Assembly (NCBI GenBank): GCA_024682455.1
Contig: JAIKZF010000032.1
Location: 1-57,150 of the forward strand
Length of the DNA stretch: 57,150 nucleotides
DNA from: Ruminiclostridium sp.
Lineage (GTDB): Bacteria > Bacillota > Clostridia > Oscillospirales > Ruminococcaceae
Direction of reading: 5' to 3'
In this document: piece by piece, positions 8,396 to 16,174 of the stretch
How the letters are laid out: each line of letters starts with the position of its first letter
How positions within the stretch are numbered: position 1 is the stretch's first letter
The notes under the pieces: model-generated
What the model was told of the DNA's origin: nothing
Database searches by the model: none
Seen by the model: only the letters and a program-made list of their open reading frames with translations
Program-made: the position numbers and the translations under genes

Positions 8396-9665
8396 GAGCC
8401 TCACCTCCGACAACTTCACCGACGATAAGGCATATCGCAAGGACTCCGGCTGCCTGCGCGCGGAATGTGAAGAAATAGTGCAGATATGAGTGGTTGCACA
8501 GCACTATATATCTGATATACGGCAGAGCCGCGACCGCCGCGTATATGAGCACGGCGGGGATATCGGCATTTCCCCTGCGGTAGACGAAGCATACGTAAAG
8601 AACTCCCAGCAATATCACTATCGCGGCGATTATCCCCGCTCCGCCCAGCCCGAACGGGAGAAGGACCGTCAGATTGCGCCACACCGAGCCCGCCATATAG
8701 CCTATGGTGTACATCTCGTCGGCGCTGCCGAGGCGTTTGGCGATGTGGTCGGCGATATACGGAGTCACGTCCTCGCCGAGCACGACGGCTGCCGTTATCC
8801 ACTTGCAGACCCACATTCCCGCGTAGCCGACTCCCCAGAGAGCGCAGTGCTTCACGCCGAAGAGCAGGTCGTTTTTCCGGGGCTGATAAGCCTTGCCGCG
8901 CTTTCTGATACACAGCGCCGCAAGCAGCGGTATCGTCAGCGAAAGAGTCTCCGTCGTGAGAAAATCGAGATATGAGGTCAGCATACCGCATACCATGAAC
9001 GCCGCGGCCAGGATACCCCAGTGCCGGCCTTCGGCAAGCTTCACGGTCACGGCTGCCATAGCGGGAGTTATGATGAACAGCCACGAATATTCCAGCGAGA
9101 ACGGCACGAACCATATACCCACGGCAATCAGCCCGCAGACTATTCCCGCCGCGCAGGCATAAAGCCTGCGCCTGATGAGCATGAACAGCAGCAGCACGTT
9201 CAGCGCGGCTATGACCGCGGCGCTTATCACGTACATACCTCCGATATCGGTAAAGGTGTGAGCAGCGCGCACGACAGCCGCCGAGCCGTGCCAGTAGCGC
9301 ATATACTGCACAGTGGGCTCATAGCCCCCGGTCAGCATATCACGCAGATTTTCGTTTTCGTTCTGCATATCGGTATAATAATATCCCGCTCTCATAACCG
9401 AGCGCAGCGGGTCGCCGCTGTCGAAGCAGTACGCTATGGAAAGTAGTATCGAGTCGGCGTAGCGGTCTATGCGGCTCGCCTGAACGTCGTCCCATAAATA
9501 GAAGAATACCTTGTTTTCGCAGAGCGTTTCCGCCGACGAGAGCATATTGCCGCGGACAGCTCCGCGCGGTATGAACGCGCTCGATACCAGCAGCCCCGCC
9601 AGCAGAGCGAGTGTCACGGCAAATACAGCCGCAAGCTTTGCCGCGCTCTTTATATATCCGCTCAT
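8370..9665 (-). CDS. Polytopic membrane protein, unknown (possible GT-C partner)
   Basis: The 431-residue protein has about ten hydrophobic segments, with the first at about 9-32 and a large extracellular loop (about 33-140, containing SILLSIAYCFDSGDP and YMRYWHG). Acidic residues in the first outer loop and many membrane spans resemble GT-C glycosyltransferases, which use lipid-linked sugars made by the adjacent GT2 enzyme, but I do not see a conclusive motif. GGGAGGG stands before the ATG. The gene is first in a two-gene leftward operon. Confidence 0.6.
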   Translation of the reverse strand: MSGYIKSAAKLAAVFAVTLALLAGLLVSSAFIPRGAVRGNMLSSAETLCENKVFFYLWDDVQASRIDRYADSILLSIAYCFDSGDPLRSVMRAGYYYTDMQNENENLRDMLTGGYEPTVQYMRYWHGSAAVVRAAHTFTDIGGMYVISAAVIAALNVLLLFMLIRRRLYACAAGIVCGLIAVGIWFVPFSLEYSWLFIITPAMAAVTVKLAEGRHWGILAAAFMVCGMLTSYLDFLTTETLSLTIPLLAALCIRKRGKAYQPRKNDLLFGVKHCALWGVGYAGMWVCKWITAAVVLGEDVTPYIADHIAKRLGSADEMYTIGYMAGSVWRNLTVLLPFGLGGAGIIAAIVILLGVLYVCFVYRRGNADIPAVLIYAAVAALPYIRYIVLCNHSYLHYFFTFRAQAAGVLAICLIVGEVVGGEAHARKRKHT

Positions 9666-9759
9666 TTGCCGTCCCTCCCGTCAGTTAACTATATAAAAGA
9701 ATAACACATTATCCTATCAAAGTCAACATCACATTCCGAAAAAAATTTTAAAAAACCTA

Positions 9760-9803
9760 TTGACAATTGAGAGTGTATATGTTATACTGTGCATAGTGTA
9801 TAT
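9760..9803 (+). promoter_or_regulatory. Promoter and candidate GntR operator of the ABC-2 operon
   Basis: TTGACA (9760-9765) and TATACT (9783-9788) are spaced by 17 bp. The 9-bp direct repeat AGTGTATAT occurs at 9772-9780 and 9795-9803, just inside the spacer and just past the -10 box. The next gene is a YtrA-like GntR regulator, so these are good candidates for its autoregulatory sites. Confidence 0.75.
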
Positions 9804-9825
9804 ATACAATTTTCTCGGAGGACCT

Positions 9826-10212
9826 ATGGATATTTTATTGTTGAACTCGTCCGACGAGCCTATCTATCAGCAGATAGTCTCACAAGTCAAGGCGCAGATA
9901 ATAGCCGGAGAGCTCAAGGCGGGGGACGCCCTGCCTTCGATGCGCACCCTCGCCGCACAGCTGCGTATCAGCGTCATAACCACGAAACGCGCCTACGAGG
10001 AGCTGGAGCGCGACGGCTATATCGAGAACTTCGCCGGAAAGGGCTGCTTCGTAAAATCGCAGAACACCGACTTCCTGCGCGAGGAGACCGTGCGCCAGAC
10101 CGAGGAGCTTCTCGCGAAGGCTTGCGAAAAGGCACGGCTCTGCAGCCTTAGCTTGGACGAACTCAAGGAAATGATAGAATTGATGTATTCGGAGGAAACA
10201 GACAATGACTGA
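9826..10212 (+). CDS. GntR family regulator, YtrA subfamily
   Basis: A 128-residue protein with an N-terminal winged helix (about 10-75; EPIYQQIVSQVKAQIIAGELKAGDALPSMRTLA, then ITTKRAYEELERDGYI and FAGKGCFV) and a short C-terminal helical dimerisation tail, as in YtrA-type repressors of ABC exporter operons. Start ATG 9826 has CGGAGGAC just upstream; a longer frame from 9760 begins inside the promoter. The stop overlaps the start of the ABC ATPase by 8 bp. It probably represses the whole operon and responds to a cell-envelope or antibiotic signal. Confidence 0.92.
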   Translation: MDILLLNSSDEPIYQQIVSQVKAQIIAGELKAGDALPSMRTLAAQLRISVITTKRAYEELERDGYIENFAGKGCFVKSQNTDFLREETVRQTEELLAKACEKARLCSLSLDELKEMIELMYSEETDND

Positions 10213-11083
10213 TCATGAAAACGCTATCGAAATAACGGGACTTACCAAGAAATACGACGGCTTCACGCTCGACAATGTGAGCTTCAGCGTACCGAACGGC
10301 TCGATAATGGGCTTCATCGGGCAGAACGGCGCCGGCAAGACCACGACTATCCGCTCCCTGCTCAACATCATAAAGATCGACAGCGGCGAGATAAAGCTGC
10401 TCGGGCTCGACCACCTCAAAGACGAGTACGAAGTCAAGGAGCGCATAGCCGTCGTGTTCGACGAGCTGCCCTTCCACGACAGCTTCACCGGTACCGCCCT
10501 CTCGAAAATGTTCGCGGGACTGTACGGCGCGTGGGACGAGAAACGCTTCTTCGAGCTCTGCGACAGGTTCGGGCTCCCCACAAAGAAGAAACTCGCGAAG
10601 TTCTCAAAGGGCATGAAAATGAAGATGCAGATAGCCACCGCCCTCTCGCATAACGCCGAGCTGCTCATAATGGACGAGGCTACCACGGGTCTCGACCCCG
10701 TCGTAAGAAACGAGATACTCGATATGTTCCGCGAGTACCTCATGGACGAGAACAGGTCGATACTGATGTCCTCGCATATCACCAGCGACCTCGAAAAGAT
10801 CGCCGACAGCGTGACCTTCATCGACCGCGGAAAGATACTTCTCACGGGCTACAAGGACGACGTGCTCGACACACACGCCCTGATGAAATGTACCAAGGCG
10901 GAATACGCCGACATCGACCCCGCCGACTTCATCAGCGCGCGCGTCAGCGACTTCGGCGCGGAGCTGATGATACCGGACAGAGCCTCCGCATTGAAGAAAT
11001 ATTCCGGCGCGGCTATCGAAAAGACGACACTTGAAGAAATAATGCTGTTCTACGTCAACCGCGAAAAGAAGGAATGGCAATAA
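10205..11083 (+). CDS. ABC transporter ATP-binding protein
   Basis: A 292-residue ATPase for an ABC-2 type exporter. Walker A (GQNGAGKTTTIRSL, about residue 38), a signature-like FSKGMKMKMQIATALS, Walker B (LLIMDEATTGLDPV) and the switch His (SSHITSDLEKIADS) are all present. The C-terminal part after about 220 is the extension common to drug and lantibiotic exporters (CcmA/YtrB type). Translation is coupled to the GntR gene by overlap. Two permease genes follow, after an unusual palindromic insert. Confidence 0.93.
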   Translation: MTDHENAIEITGLTKKYDGFTLDNVSFSVPNGSIMGFIGQNGAGKTTTIRSLLNIIKIDSGEIKLLGLDHLKDEYEVKERIAVVFDELPFHDSFTGTALSKMFAGLYGAWDEKRFFELCDRFGLPTKKKLAKFSKGMKMKMQIATALSHNAELLIMDEATTGLDPVVRNEILDMFREYLMDENRSILMSSHITSDLEKIADSVTFIDRGKILLTGYKDDVLDTHALMKCTKAEYADIDPADFISARVSDFGAELMIPDRASALKKYSGAAIEKTTLEEIMLFYVNREKKEWQ

Positions 11084-11192
11084 AGGAGAGGTCATAAGTA
11101 TGAAGATCAAAGATCTTCATACTTATAACTTCAATGCTCACGTTCGGAGCGAACGTGTTTTGCTGCGCAAAAACGCATTAAAGCTAAAGGAG
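11081..11192 (+). repeat. Palindromic insert between ABC ATPase and permease, bounded by TAAAGGAG
   Basis: The gap holds a perfect 15-bp stem with AAA loop (11094-11108 with 11112-11126), a CACGTTCG/CGAACGTG hairpin (11140-11158) and a TTTTGC/GCAAAA hairpin (about 11157-11171). The segment is bounded by two identical 8-bp copies of TAAAGGAG (11081-11088 and 11185-11192); the second is the ribosome binding site of the permease. This looks like a small palindromic insertion with target duplication, or a differential-expression element within the operon. Confidence 0.65.
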
Positions 11193-11195
11193 TGA
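11100..11195 (+). CDS. Possible 31-codon ORF within the palindromic insert
   Basis: An ATG at 11100 preceded by AAAGGAGAGG opens a 31-codon frame (MKIKDLHTYNFNAHVR...) that ends in TGA at 11193-11195, within the ribosome binding site of the permease gene. Such overlap would couple translation. However, its codons are largely made of the hairpin sequences, so it may be coincidental. No family is recognised. Confidence 0.3.
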   Translation: MKIKDLHTYNFNAHVRSERVLLRKNALKLKE

Positions 11196-11200
11196 TTATA

Positions 11201-11980
11201 ATGAAGAAAGGCTCTTTTTCGGGACTTCTTTACCGCGAGTTCTATCTTTCAAGAAAGTCATACATCACGGGACTGATAATGTTCGCCGCGACCGCCGTTT
11301 TCGGCTGGCTCATACTTATGAGCTTTCATTACGGAAACCTCGCGAAAATGATCGACGTTGTCGCGGGTGAAAATGCCGATCCCTCGGCGTTCGACTTTGA
11401 CGGTATAAAGCAGAAGATGACCGACACCGTATATCTTTTGATGAAGGGTATGCCGGGACTCATGGCTATGACGTTCCTGTTTTCCGGCACCGATATCGCG
11501 GGCAAGGACGAGGTGTCGATATGGCAGAGATTCGCGAAATGCACGCCCGTCACGCCCGCTCTGCGCGCCTTTGTCAAGATGCTGATGACGCTGATCGCGT
11601 CGTCGCTGTCCGTCGGTCTCGCGGTCGGGTATATTCTCTTTATCGACCTGCTCGCGGGCACCCCGCTCACTTATACCGAGCTTGCCTGTGTCGTAACGGC
11701 TGCGGCTGCCGTAACTGTGCTCTCCGTCGTCGCGCAGATATACATCCGTGCTTTTCGCGGGATGGACAAGGGAATGTTAGCTCTGATAGTTACCGTTATA
11801 GTGACAGAGGTGACCATAATGGTCATCAACAGTCCGTCGAAAAAAACAAACGATCAGGCGGAGCTCGATCTTGCCGCGCTCTGCGAGCAGGTGTTCCCGT
11901 TCACTCCGCTGATATTCGCGGGAGCGTTCGCGGCGGGATTTGCCGTGCTGTATATCATGTACAGAAGGAGGGAGAAATAA
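11201..11980 (+). CDS. ABC-2 type permease
   Basis: A 259-residue membrane protein with six apparent spans (ITGLIMFAATAVFGWLILMS near the start; VGLAVGYILFIDLL; VVTAAAAVTVLSVVAQIYI; LIVTVIVTEVTIMVI; FAGAFAAGFAVLYIMY at the end) and an internal large loop containing AGKDEVSIWQRFAKCTPVTP, which fits ABC-2 export permeases. The start is ATG 11201 with AAAGGAG eight bases upstream; three extra codons upstream are unlikely. It should pair with the next gene as a heterodimer around the ATPase. Confidence 0.85.
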   Translation: MKKGSFSGLLYREFYLSRKSYITGLIMFAATAVFGWLILMSFHYGNLAKMIDVVAGENADPSAFDFDGIKQKMTDTVYLLMKGMPGLMAMTFLFSGTDIAGKDEVSIWQRFAKCTPVTPALRAFVKMLMTLIASSLSVGLAVGYILFIDLLAGTPLTYTELACVVTAAAAVTVLSVVAQIYIRAFRGMDKGMLALIVTVIVTEVTIMVINSPSKKTNDQAELDLAALCEQVFPFTPLIFAGAFAAGFAVLYIMYRRREK

Positions 11981-11983
11981 GCC

Positions 11984-12724
11984 ATGTCGGGACTGCTTTA
12001 CAAAAACTTCTGCATCAACAGATCGTCGATGATATTTACGCTCGTGACCGCGATACTCTGCTGCCTTACGCTTATTTTCGCGGCGCTGTTCGGCTTTACG
12101 CTTCGAGGCGTGACTCCCTCGCCGGAGGAAGTCCCTTCACTTCTGACCGCTTGTTCCGCCTGCTATTTTCTCGCTTTCTGGCTGCCGTCCATGGCGAGCT
12201 CCACGCTGTTCCAGGCCGACGAGAACAAGACCTGCTGCGCGTTCGCTATGTCCCTGCCGCAGGGCGCAAAGGGTCACGTCGAAGCTAAATACTATTATAT
12301 TCTCATACAGGCTCTCGGCATTCTGTTCATAACGTTCATCAACGACACCATACTGACCGCTATGCTCGGAGGAACGGTAAGCACCACCGCGGTACTGCCG
12401 TTCCTGTTCAGCCTGCATCTCTTCCTCGCGGCTGTGGAGATACCGTTCATGATACGCTTCGGCGCGGACCGCGGCCTTCAGATAAAGGGCGGCGTGGTAC
12501 TTGCCGTATTTGCCATGGCCGCGCTGTATTTCCTGTTCGGCGATATTTCATGGTTTATTGAAAACGAAGATGACCCGTTGGGCGCATTCATGGCATGGCT
12601 CGGGAGCGGGGACATTATTTTCTGGCTCTCGCTGTTCCCGTACATCTCGATAGCGGCGTACTACATCTCCTGCAAGATATCGGTGAAGATATACAGAAAG
12701 GGGGCGGAGAGCTATGAGCAGTGA
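11984..12724 (+). CDS. ABC-2 type permease, second subunit
   Basis: A 246-residue protein, six predicted spans, starting MSGLLYKNFCINRSSMIFTL, which mirrors the N-terminus of the preceding permease (SGLLYREFYLSRKSY). The two are therefore paralogous half-channels. A glycine- and acid-rich loop precedes the last spans. AGGAGGGAG provides the ribosome binding site only 3 bp after the first permease. The stop overlaps the CPBP protease start by 11 bp, so all five genes form one transcript. Confidence 0.83.
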   Translation: MSGLLYKNFCINRSSMIFTLVTAILCCLTLIFAALFGFTLRGVTPSPEEVPSLLTACSACYFLAFWLPSMASSTLFQADENKTCCAFAMSLPQGAKGHVEAKYYYILIQALGILFITFINDTILTAMLGGTVSTTAVLPFLFSLHLFLAAVEIPFMIRFGADRGLQIKGGVVLAVFAMAALYFLFGDISWFIENEDDPLGAFMAWLGSGDIIFWLSLFPYISIAAYYISCKISVKIYRKGAESYEQ

Positions 12725-13598
12725 TAAGAAGCTTACGGTAAAAAGGCTTGTGATTTTCCTTGTTCTCGCGTTCCTTCCGTTTTGCATCATCGTTCCCGTG
12801 ATGTGGTCGTATTTCGGCGAGCCGATATACGCGTCGGAGAACCCCGACACGGCGGTCGCGAACTACTGTGTAAGCGTGTTCGGAATGATGGTACCGTCGA
12901 TAGCGCACCTGCTCACCCGCCTTATCACGAAGGAGGGCTTCAAGAACACCTACCTCGGGCTGAATACAAAAGGAAAAATGGGATATTACGCGGCTTCCGT
13001 GATCGTTCCGCTCGCGTATTCGTCGTTATCCGCGGTGCTGGTATGGGCGATCTTCATGAGCGGCAGCGGCTTCGGCGATACATTCAACAACTTCAATATG
13101 CAGAGCATAGGACTGTTTCTGTTACAGTTCGCGTACTCGCTGATCGTGTTCTTCCCCGCTTTCGGCGAGGAATGGGGCTGGCGCGGCTACATGATGCCCA
13201 AGCTCATGGAGCTCATGCCGAAGCCCGCCGCTGTGATCGTCGGCGGAATTATCTGGGGTCTCTGGCACGCGCCGCTCACCGTTGCGGGACACAATTTCGG
13301 CGTTGTTTACCCGGGCTATCCGTTCGTCGGCATCGGTTTGATGTGCCTTTTGTGTACGGCTATGAACGCGTTTATGACGCTTCTTACCGAGAAAACGAAG
13401 TCGATATATCCGGCGGCGTTCGTTCACGCGATAAACAACAACCTCAGCATGGGCGTGATGTTCACTTTCTTCTCAAACGAGGAATCGATGATGAAGCTCG
13501 GCGGGCTGTCCGCAGTTGAAATGTTTTTCCCGTATATCGGCGTGCTTGCCGTTATCTTCATCGGCAGCATGATACTGTTGATGAAGAAAGAGGCGTGA
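12714..13598 (+). CDS. CPBP family intramembrane glutamic protease
   Basis: A 294-residue polytopic protein with the CPBP/Abi motif set: EEWGWRGYMMPKL (motif 1, catalytic Glu pair and Arg), GGIIWGLWHAPL (motif 2, His) and FVHAINNN (motif 3, His/Asn). These proteases process CAAX-like or other membrane proteins, and in Gram-positive bacteria often give immunity to peptide antibiotics. Being last in a GntR-regulated ABC-2 operon fits a defence or immunity role, which is inference. GGGGCGGAG precedes the ATG. A terminator follows directly. Confidence 0.92.
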   Translation: MSSDKKLTVKRLVIFLVLAFLPFCIIVPVMWSYFGEPIYASENPDTAVANYCVSVFGMMVPSIAHLLTRLITKEGFKNTYLGLNTKGKMGYYAASVIVPLAYSSLSAVLVWAIFMSGSGFGDTFNNFNMQSIGLFLLQFAYSLIVFFPAFGEEWGWRGYMMPKLMELMPKPAAVIVGGIIWGLWHAPLTVAGHNFGVVYPGYPFVGIGLMCLLCTAMNAFMTLLTEKTKSIYPAAFVHAINNNLSMGVMFTFFSNEESMMKLGGLSAVEMFFPYIGVLAVIFIGSMILLMKKEA

Positions 13599-13604
13599 AG
13601 CCAT

Positions 13605-13645
13605 AAATACCCGTGCTTACGGAGCTCTCCGGGCACGGGTATTTT
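13605..13645 (+). terminator. Rho-independent terminator of the ABC-2/CPBP operon
   Basis: AAATACCCGTGC (13605-13616) pairs with GCACGGGTATTT and is followed by T residues (to 13645). The symmetrical A/T flanks could work in both directions. Confidence 0.9.
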
Positions 13646-13672
13646 CATCTTTACGGATATGAAAAATAGGTC

Positions 13673-13701
13673 TTGATTTTATTAATGTTTCGTGATATAA
13701 T
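13673..13701 (+). promoter_or_regulatory. Promoter of the GGDEF/EAL gene
   Basis: TTGATT (13673-13678), a 17-bp spacer and TATAAT (13696-13701) precede the gene, leaving an approximately 80-nt leader with no evident riboswitch. Confidence 0.75.
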
Positions 13702-13787
13702 AAAAGTGTCTAATTTTTTTACGATAGAGTGTAAAAATACCAATATACCTTTTCACCATTGAAAATATCAACATACAGGGTGGTAAT

Positions 13788-16067
13788 ATGAGAGAACTGT
13801 TCACCATTATATTCCTGCTGCTGATACTGGGTCTTATGATCTGCGTGAACAACGCGACAAGATCACGAAAAAAGATCAGCAGACCTGTGGGGTTTCTTCT
13901 TGCGTCGCTTATCCCGCCTATAACGGGCAACCTGATAATAATATGCTCGACCGACCGGCTCTGCTCCGATATAGGACGATACATATACTTTATAGGAATG
14001 GATCTCGTGATGTTCGCGCTGATACGATTCAGCGGAGCATACTGCAATATTCCCGGAAAGCGCGTCGGTCTGCGGCACATCAGCTATCTGCTGCTCATCA
14101 TTGATTCCATACAGCTTTTCTGCAATATCTTCTTCGGACACGCGTTCGGCTCCGAGCAGGTGGAGGTGGAGGGCGCTCCCTACTACACCCTTGTGCCCTA
14201 CGCCGGACAGACATTCCACAGGATCGTTGATTACAGCATACTCGCCGTTATCATCATCATATTCATCATCAAGATGATAACCTCACCGCGCATTTATCTC
14301 GAACGCTATGCGGTCATTCTCATAACTATGGTGATATGCGCCGCGTGGCAGACGCTGTATATATTCTCCCGCTCCCCTATCGACAGATCCATGATAGGCT
14401 TCGGCGTTTTCGGTCTGCTTATATTCTACTTTTCACTTTATTACCGCCCGCTGCGGCTGCTCGACCGTATGCTCGCGAATGTGGCTTCGGAGATGAACGA
14501 GGCTCTGTTCTTCTTCGACGCCAATGAAAAGTGTATCTGGGCGAACGCACCCGCTCTCGCCTTCGCAGAGCTCACCGAGGAGGAGCTCGATAAGGTCCCC
14601 GATTTCGTCGAATGGCGCTTTGAGGACATTAAGGAGATCCACAGCGAGGAATGGTCGGCGCCGTATGAGATCGGAAAGGGCGAGCAGAAAAAATACTACA
14701 AGCTGGACAAGCATACCCAGAGAGACGACCGCGGCCGCGTGACAGGCTCATTCCTGCGCATACGCGACAACACCGAGGAGCAGAAGAAGCTCCAGCGTGA
14801 GCTCTACTACGCATCGCACGATATCCTGACCGGTCTGTACACGCGCGAGTTCCTGTACGAACATATACACCAGGCTCTTGTGGATAATCCCGACACCGAT
14901 TATTACATCGTCTATGTGGACGTCAAGAATTTCAAGATCGTCAACGATATTTTCAGCACCGCTTTCAGCGACCATGCCCTGCGGCGCATATCGAAAAGGA
15001 TACGCGAGTATTCTACGAAAAACTGGATATACGGATGCCTCGGCGATGCTGCGTTCGGCGTCTGTCTGCCGACCAATGAGTTTCAGGACGAGCGGCTTGA
15101 GCGAAACCTGTCGGGCTTTATCGTGAGCGACGGGAACCACGAGTATCACCTGCTCATTCATCTCGGTGTGTATCAGGTGACCGATCACAGCGGAGATGTT
15201 TCGGTAATGTTCGACCGCGCGTACGTGGCTGTCGCGTCGATAAGCGATGAATACGGCAAACATATATCCTATTATGACGAGAATCTGCGCAGTAAGCTGG
15301 TCTGGGAGCAGCATATAAGCACTCAGCTCAGCGACGCTATCGCCAACAGACACATAAATCCTTATCTGCAGCCTATCGTTGACGGCTCCGGAAAGCCCGT
15401 CGGCGCGGAGGCTCTGGTCCGCTGGATACACCCCGAGGACGGGTTCCTTTCCCCCGGTTCGTTCATACCCGTGTTTGAGAAGAACGGTATGATCGTCGAG
15501 GTAGACCGCTATATGTGGCGGTGCGCCTGTGAGATACTCTCACGCTGGAAGGGCGAGCTCGCTGACCTGTTCATCTCCGTCAACATCTCGCCGAAGGACT
15601 TCTACTTTATGGACGTCGTTTCGGAGATCACGGGGCTGACCGAGGAGTACGGCATCGAGCCTGCGCGGCTTCGCATAGAGATCACCGAGACCGCCATGAT
15701 GAACGAGGGCGAGGATCGCATGAAGATACTCAACGAGTTCAGGAAGCTTGGCTTCATCGTGGAAATGGACGACTTCGGCAGCGGCTATTCCTCGCTGAAT
15801 ATGCTTAAGGATATGCCGGTCGATGTGCTGAAAATAGATATGAAATTCCTCAGCAGCTCCGACAACAATGACAGAGCGAAGAAGATAGTACAGAGCATAA
15901 TAGGGCTTTCCGGCGAGCTCGGCATAGAATCGCTCACCGAGGGCGTTGAGACCGATATACAGTATAAGTCTCTCTACGAAATGGGCTGCAAGCTGTATCA
16001 GGGCTATCTCTTTTCAAAACCCGTACCTGTCGAGGATTTTGAAAAATACTGTTTACAGAAAAAATAA
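13788..16067 (+). CDS. c-di-GMP phosphodiesterase: 7TM-PAS-degenerate GGDEF-EAL protein
   Basis: A 759-residue membrane signalling protein. Residues 1-225 hold seven hydrophobic spans like the histidine kinase 7TM sensor domain, 230-330 a PAS-like domain (MNEALFFFDANEKCIW), 345-500 a GGDEF domain and 515-755 an EAL domain. The cyclase signature is lost: GDAAF stands where GGDEF should be. The EAL domain keeps EALVRW, SVNIS, the TE of ITETAMM, EMDDFGSGYSSL, LKIDMKFL and LTEGVET, so hydrolysis of c-di-GMP should be intact. The degenerate GGDEF may bind GTP and regulate the EAL domain, as known in other composite proteins. It is a single-gene transcript with its own promoter and terminator. Confidence 0.94.
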   Translation: MRELFTIIFLLLILGLMICVNNATRSRKKISRPVGFLLASLIPPITGNLIIICSTDRLCSDIGRYIYFIGMDLVMFALIRFSGAYCNIPGKRVGLRHISYLLLIIDSIQLFCNIFFGHAFGSEQVEVEGAPYYTLVPYAGQTFHRIVDYSILAVIIIIFIIKMITSPRIYLERYAVILITMVICAAWQTLYIFSRSPIDRSMIGFGVFGLLIFYFSLYYRPLRLLDRMLANVASEMNEALFFFDANEKCIWANAPALAFAELTEEELDKVPDFVEWRFEDIKEIHSEEWSAPYEIGKGEQKKYYKLDKHTQRDDRGRVTGSFLRIRDNTEEQKKLQRELYYASHDILTGLYTREFLYEHIHQALVDNPDTDYYIVYVDVKNFKIVNDIFSTAFSDHALRRISKRIREYSTKNWIYGCLGDAAFGVCLPTNEFQDERLERNLSGFIVSDGNHEYHLLIHLGVYQVTDHSGDVSVMFDRAYVAVASISDEYGKHISYYDENLRSKLVWEQHISTQLSDAIANRHINPYLQPIVDGSGKPVGAEALVRWIHPEDGFLSPGSFIPVFEKNGMIVEVDRYMWRCACEILSRWKGELADLFISVNISPKDFYFMDVVSEITGLTEEYGIEPARLRIEITETAMMNEGEDRMKILNEFRKLGFIVEMDDFGSGYSSLNMLKDMPVDVLKIDMKFLSSSDNNDRAKKIVQSIIGLSGELGIESLTEGVETDIQYKSLYEMGCKLYQGYLFSKPVPVEDFEKYCLQKK

Positions 16068-16068
16068 A

Positions 16069-16104
16069 AAAACTGCGCCTTTTGCTTTAAAAGGCGCAGT
16101 TTTG
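16069..16104. terminator. Bidirectional rho-independent terminator
   Basis: AAAACTGCGCC...GGCGCAGTTTT forms a strong stem with A/T runs on both sides, between the rightward EAL gene and the leftward FGGY kinase. A fragment of repeat family A begins at its right edge. Confidence 0.9.
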
Positions 16105-16154
16105 AGAGTGCCAAAGAAGCCGCTCACGCTCGAGTGGCCGCCGGAGGCACTCTT
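16105..16154 (-). repeat. Terminator-associated repeat family A, fragment (copy 4)
   Basis: Read on the minus strand this 50-bp segment ends in CTCGAGCG, GAGCGGCTTCTTTGGCACTC and then directly in the terminator stem, just as the right ends of the copies at 46.5 and 56.9 kb do. Upstream of CTCGAGCG the 15-bp block GTGCCTCCGGCGGCC is the reverse complement of the corresponding block in the full copies, so this piece appears inverted. The left two-thirds of the repeat are missing. Confidence 0.75.
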
Positions 16155-16174
16155 TATTCTTATTCCCGTTCTCT

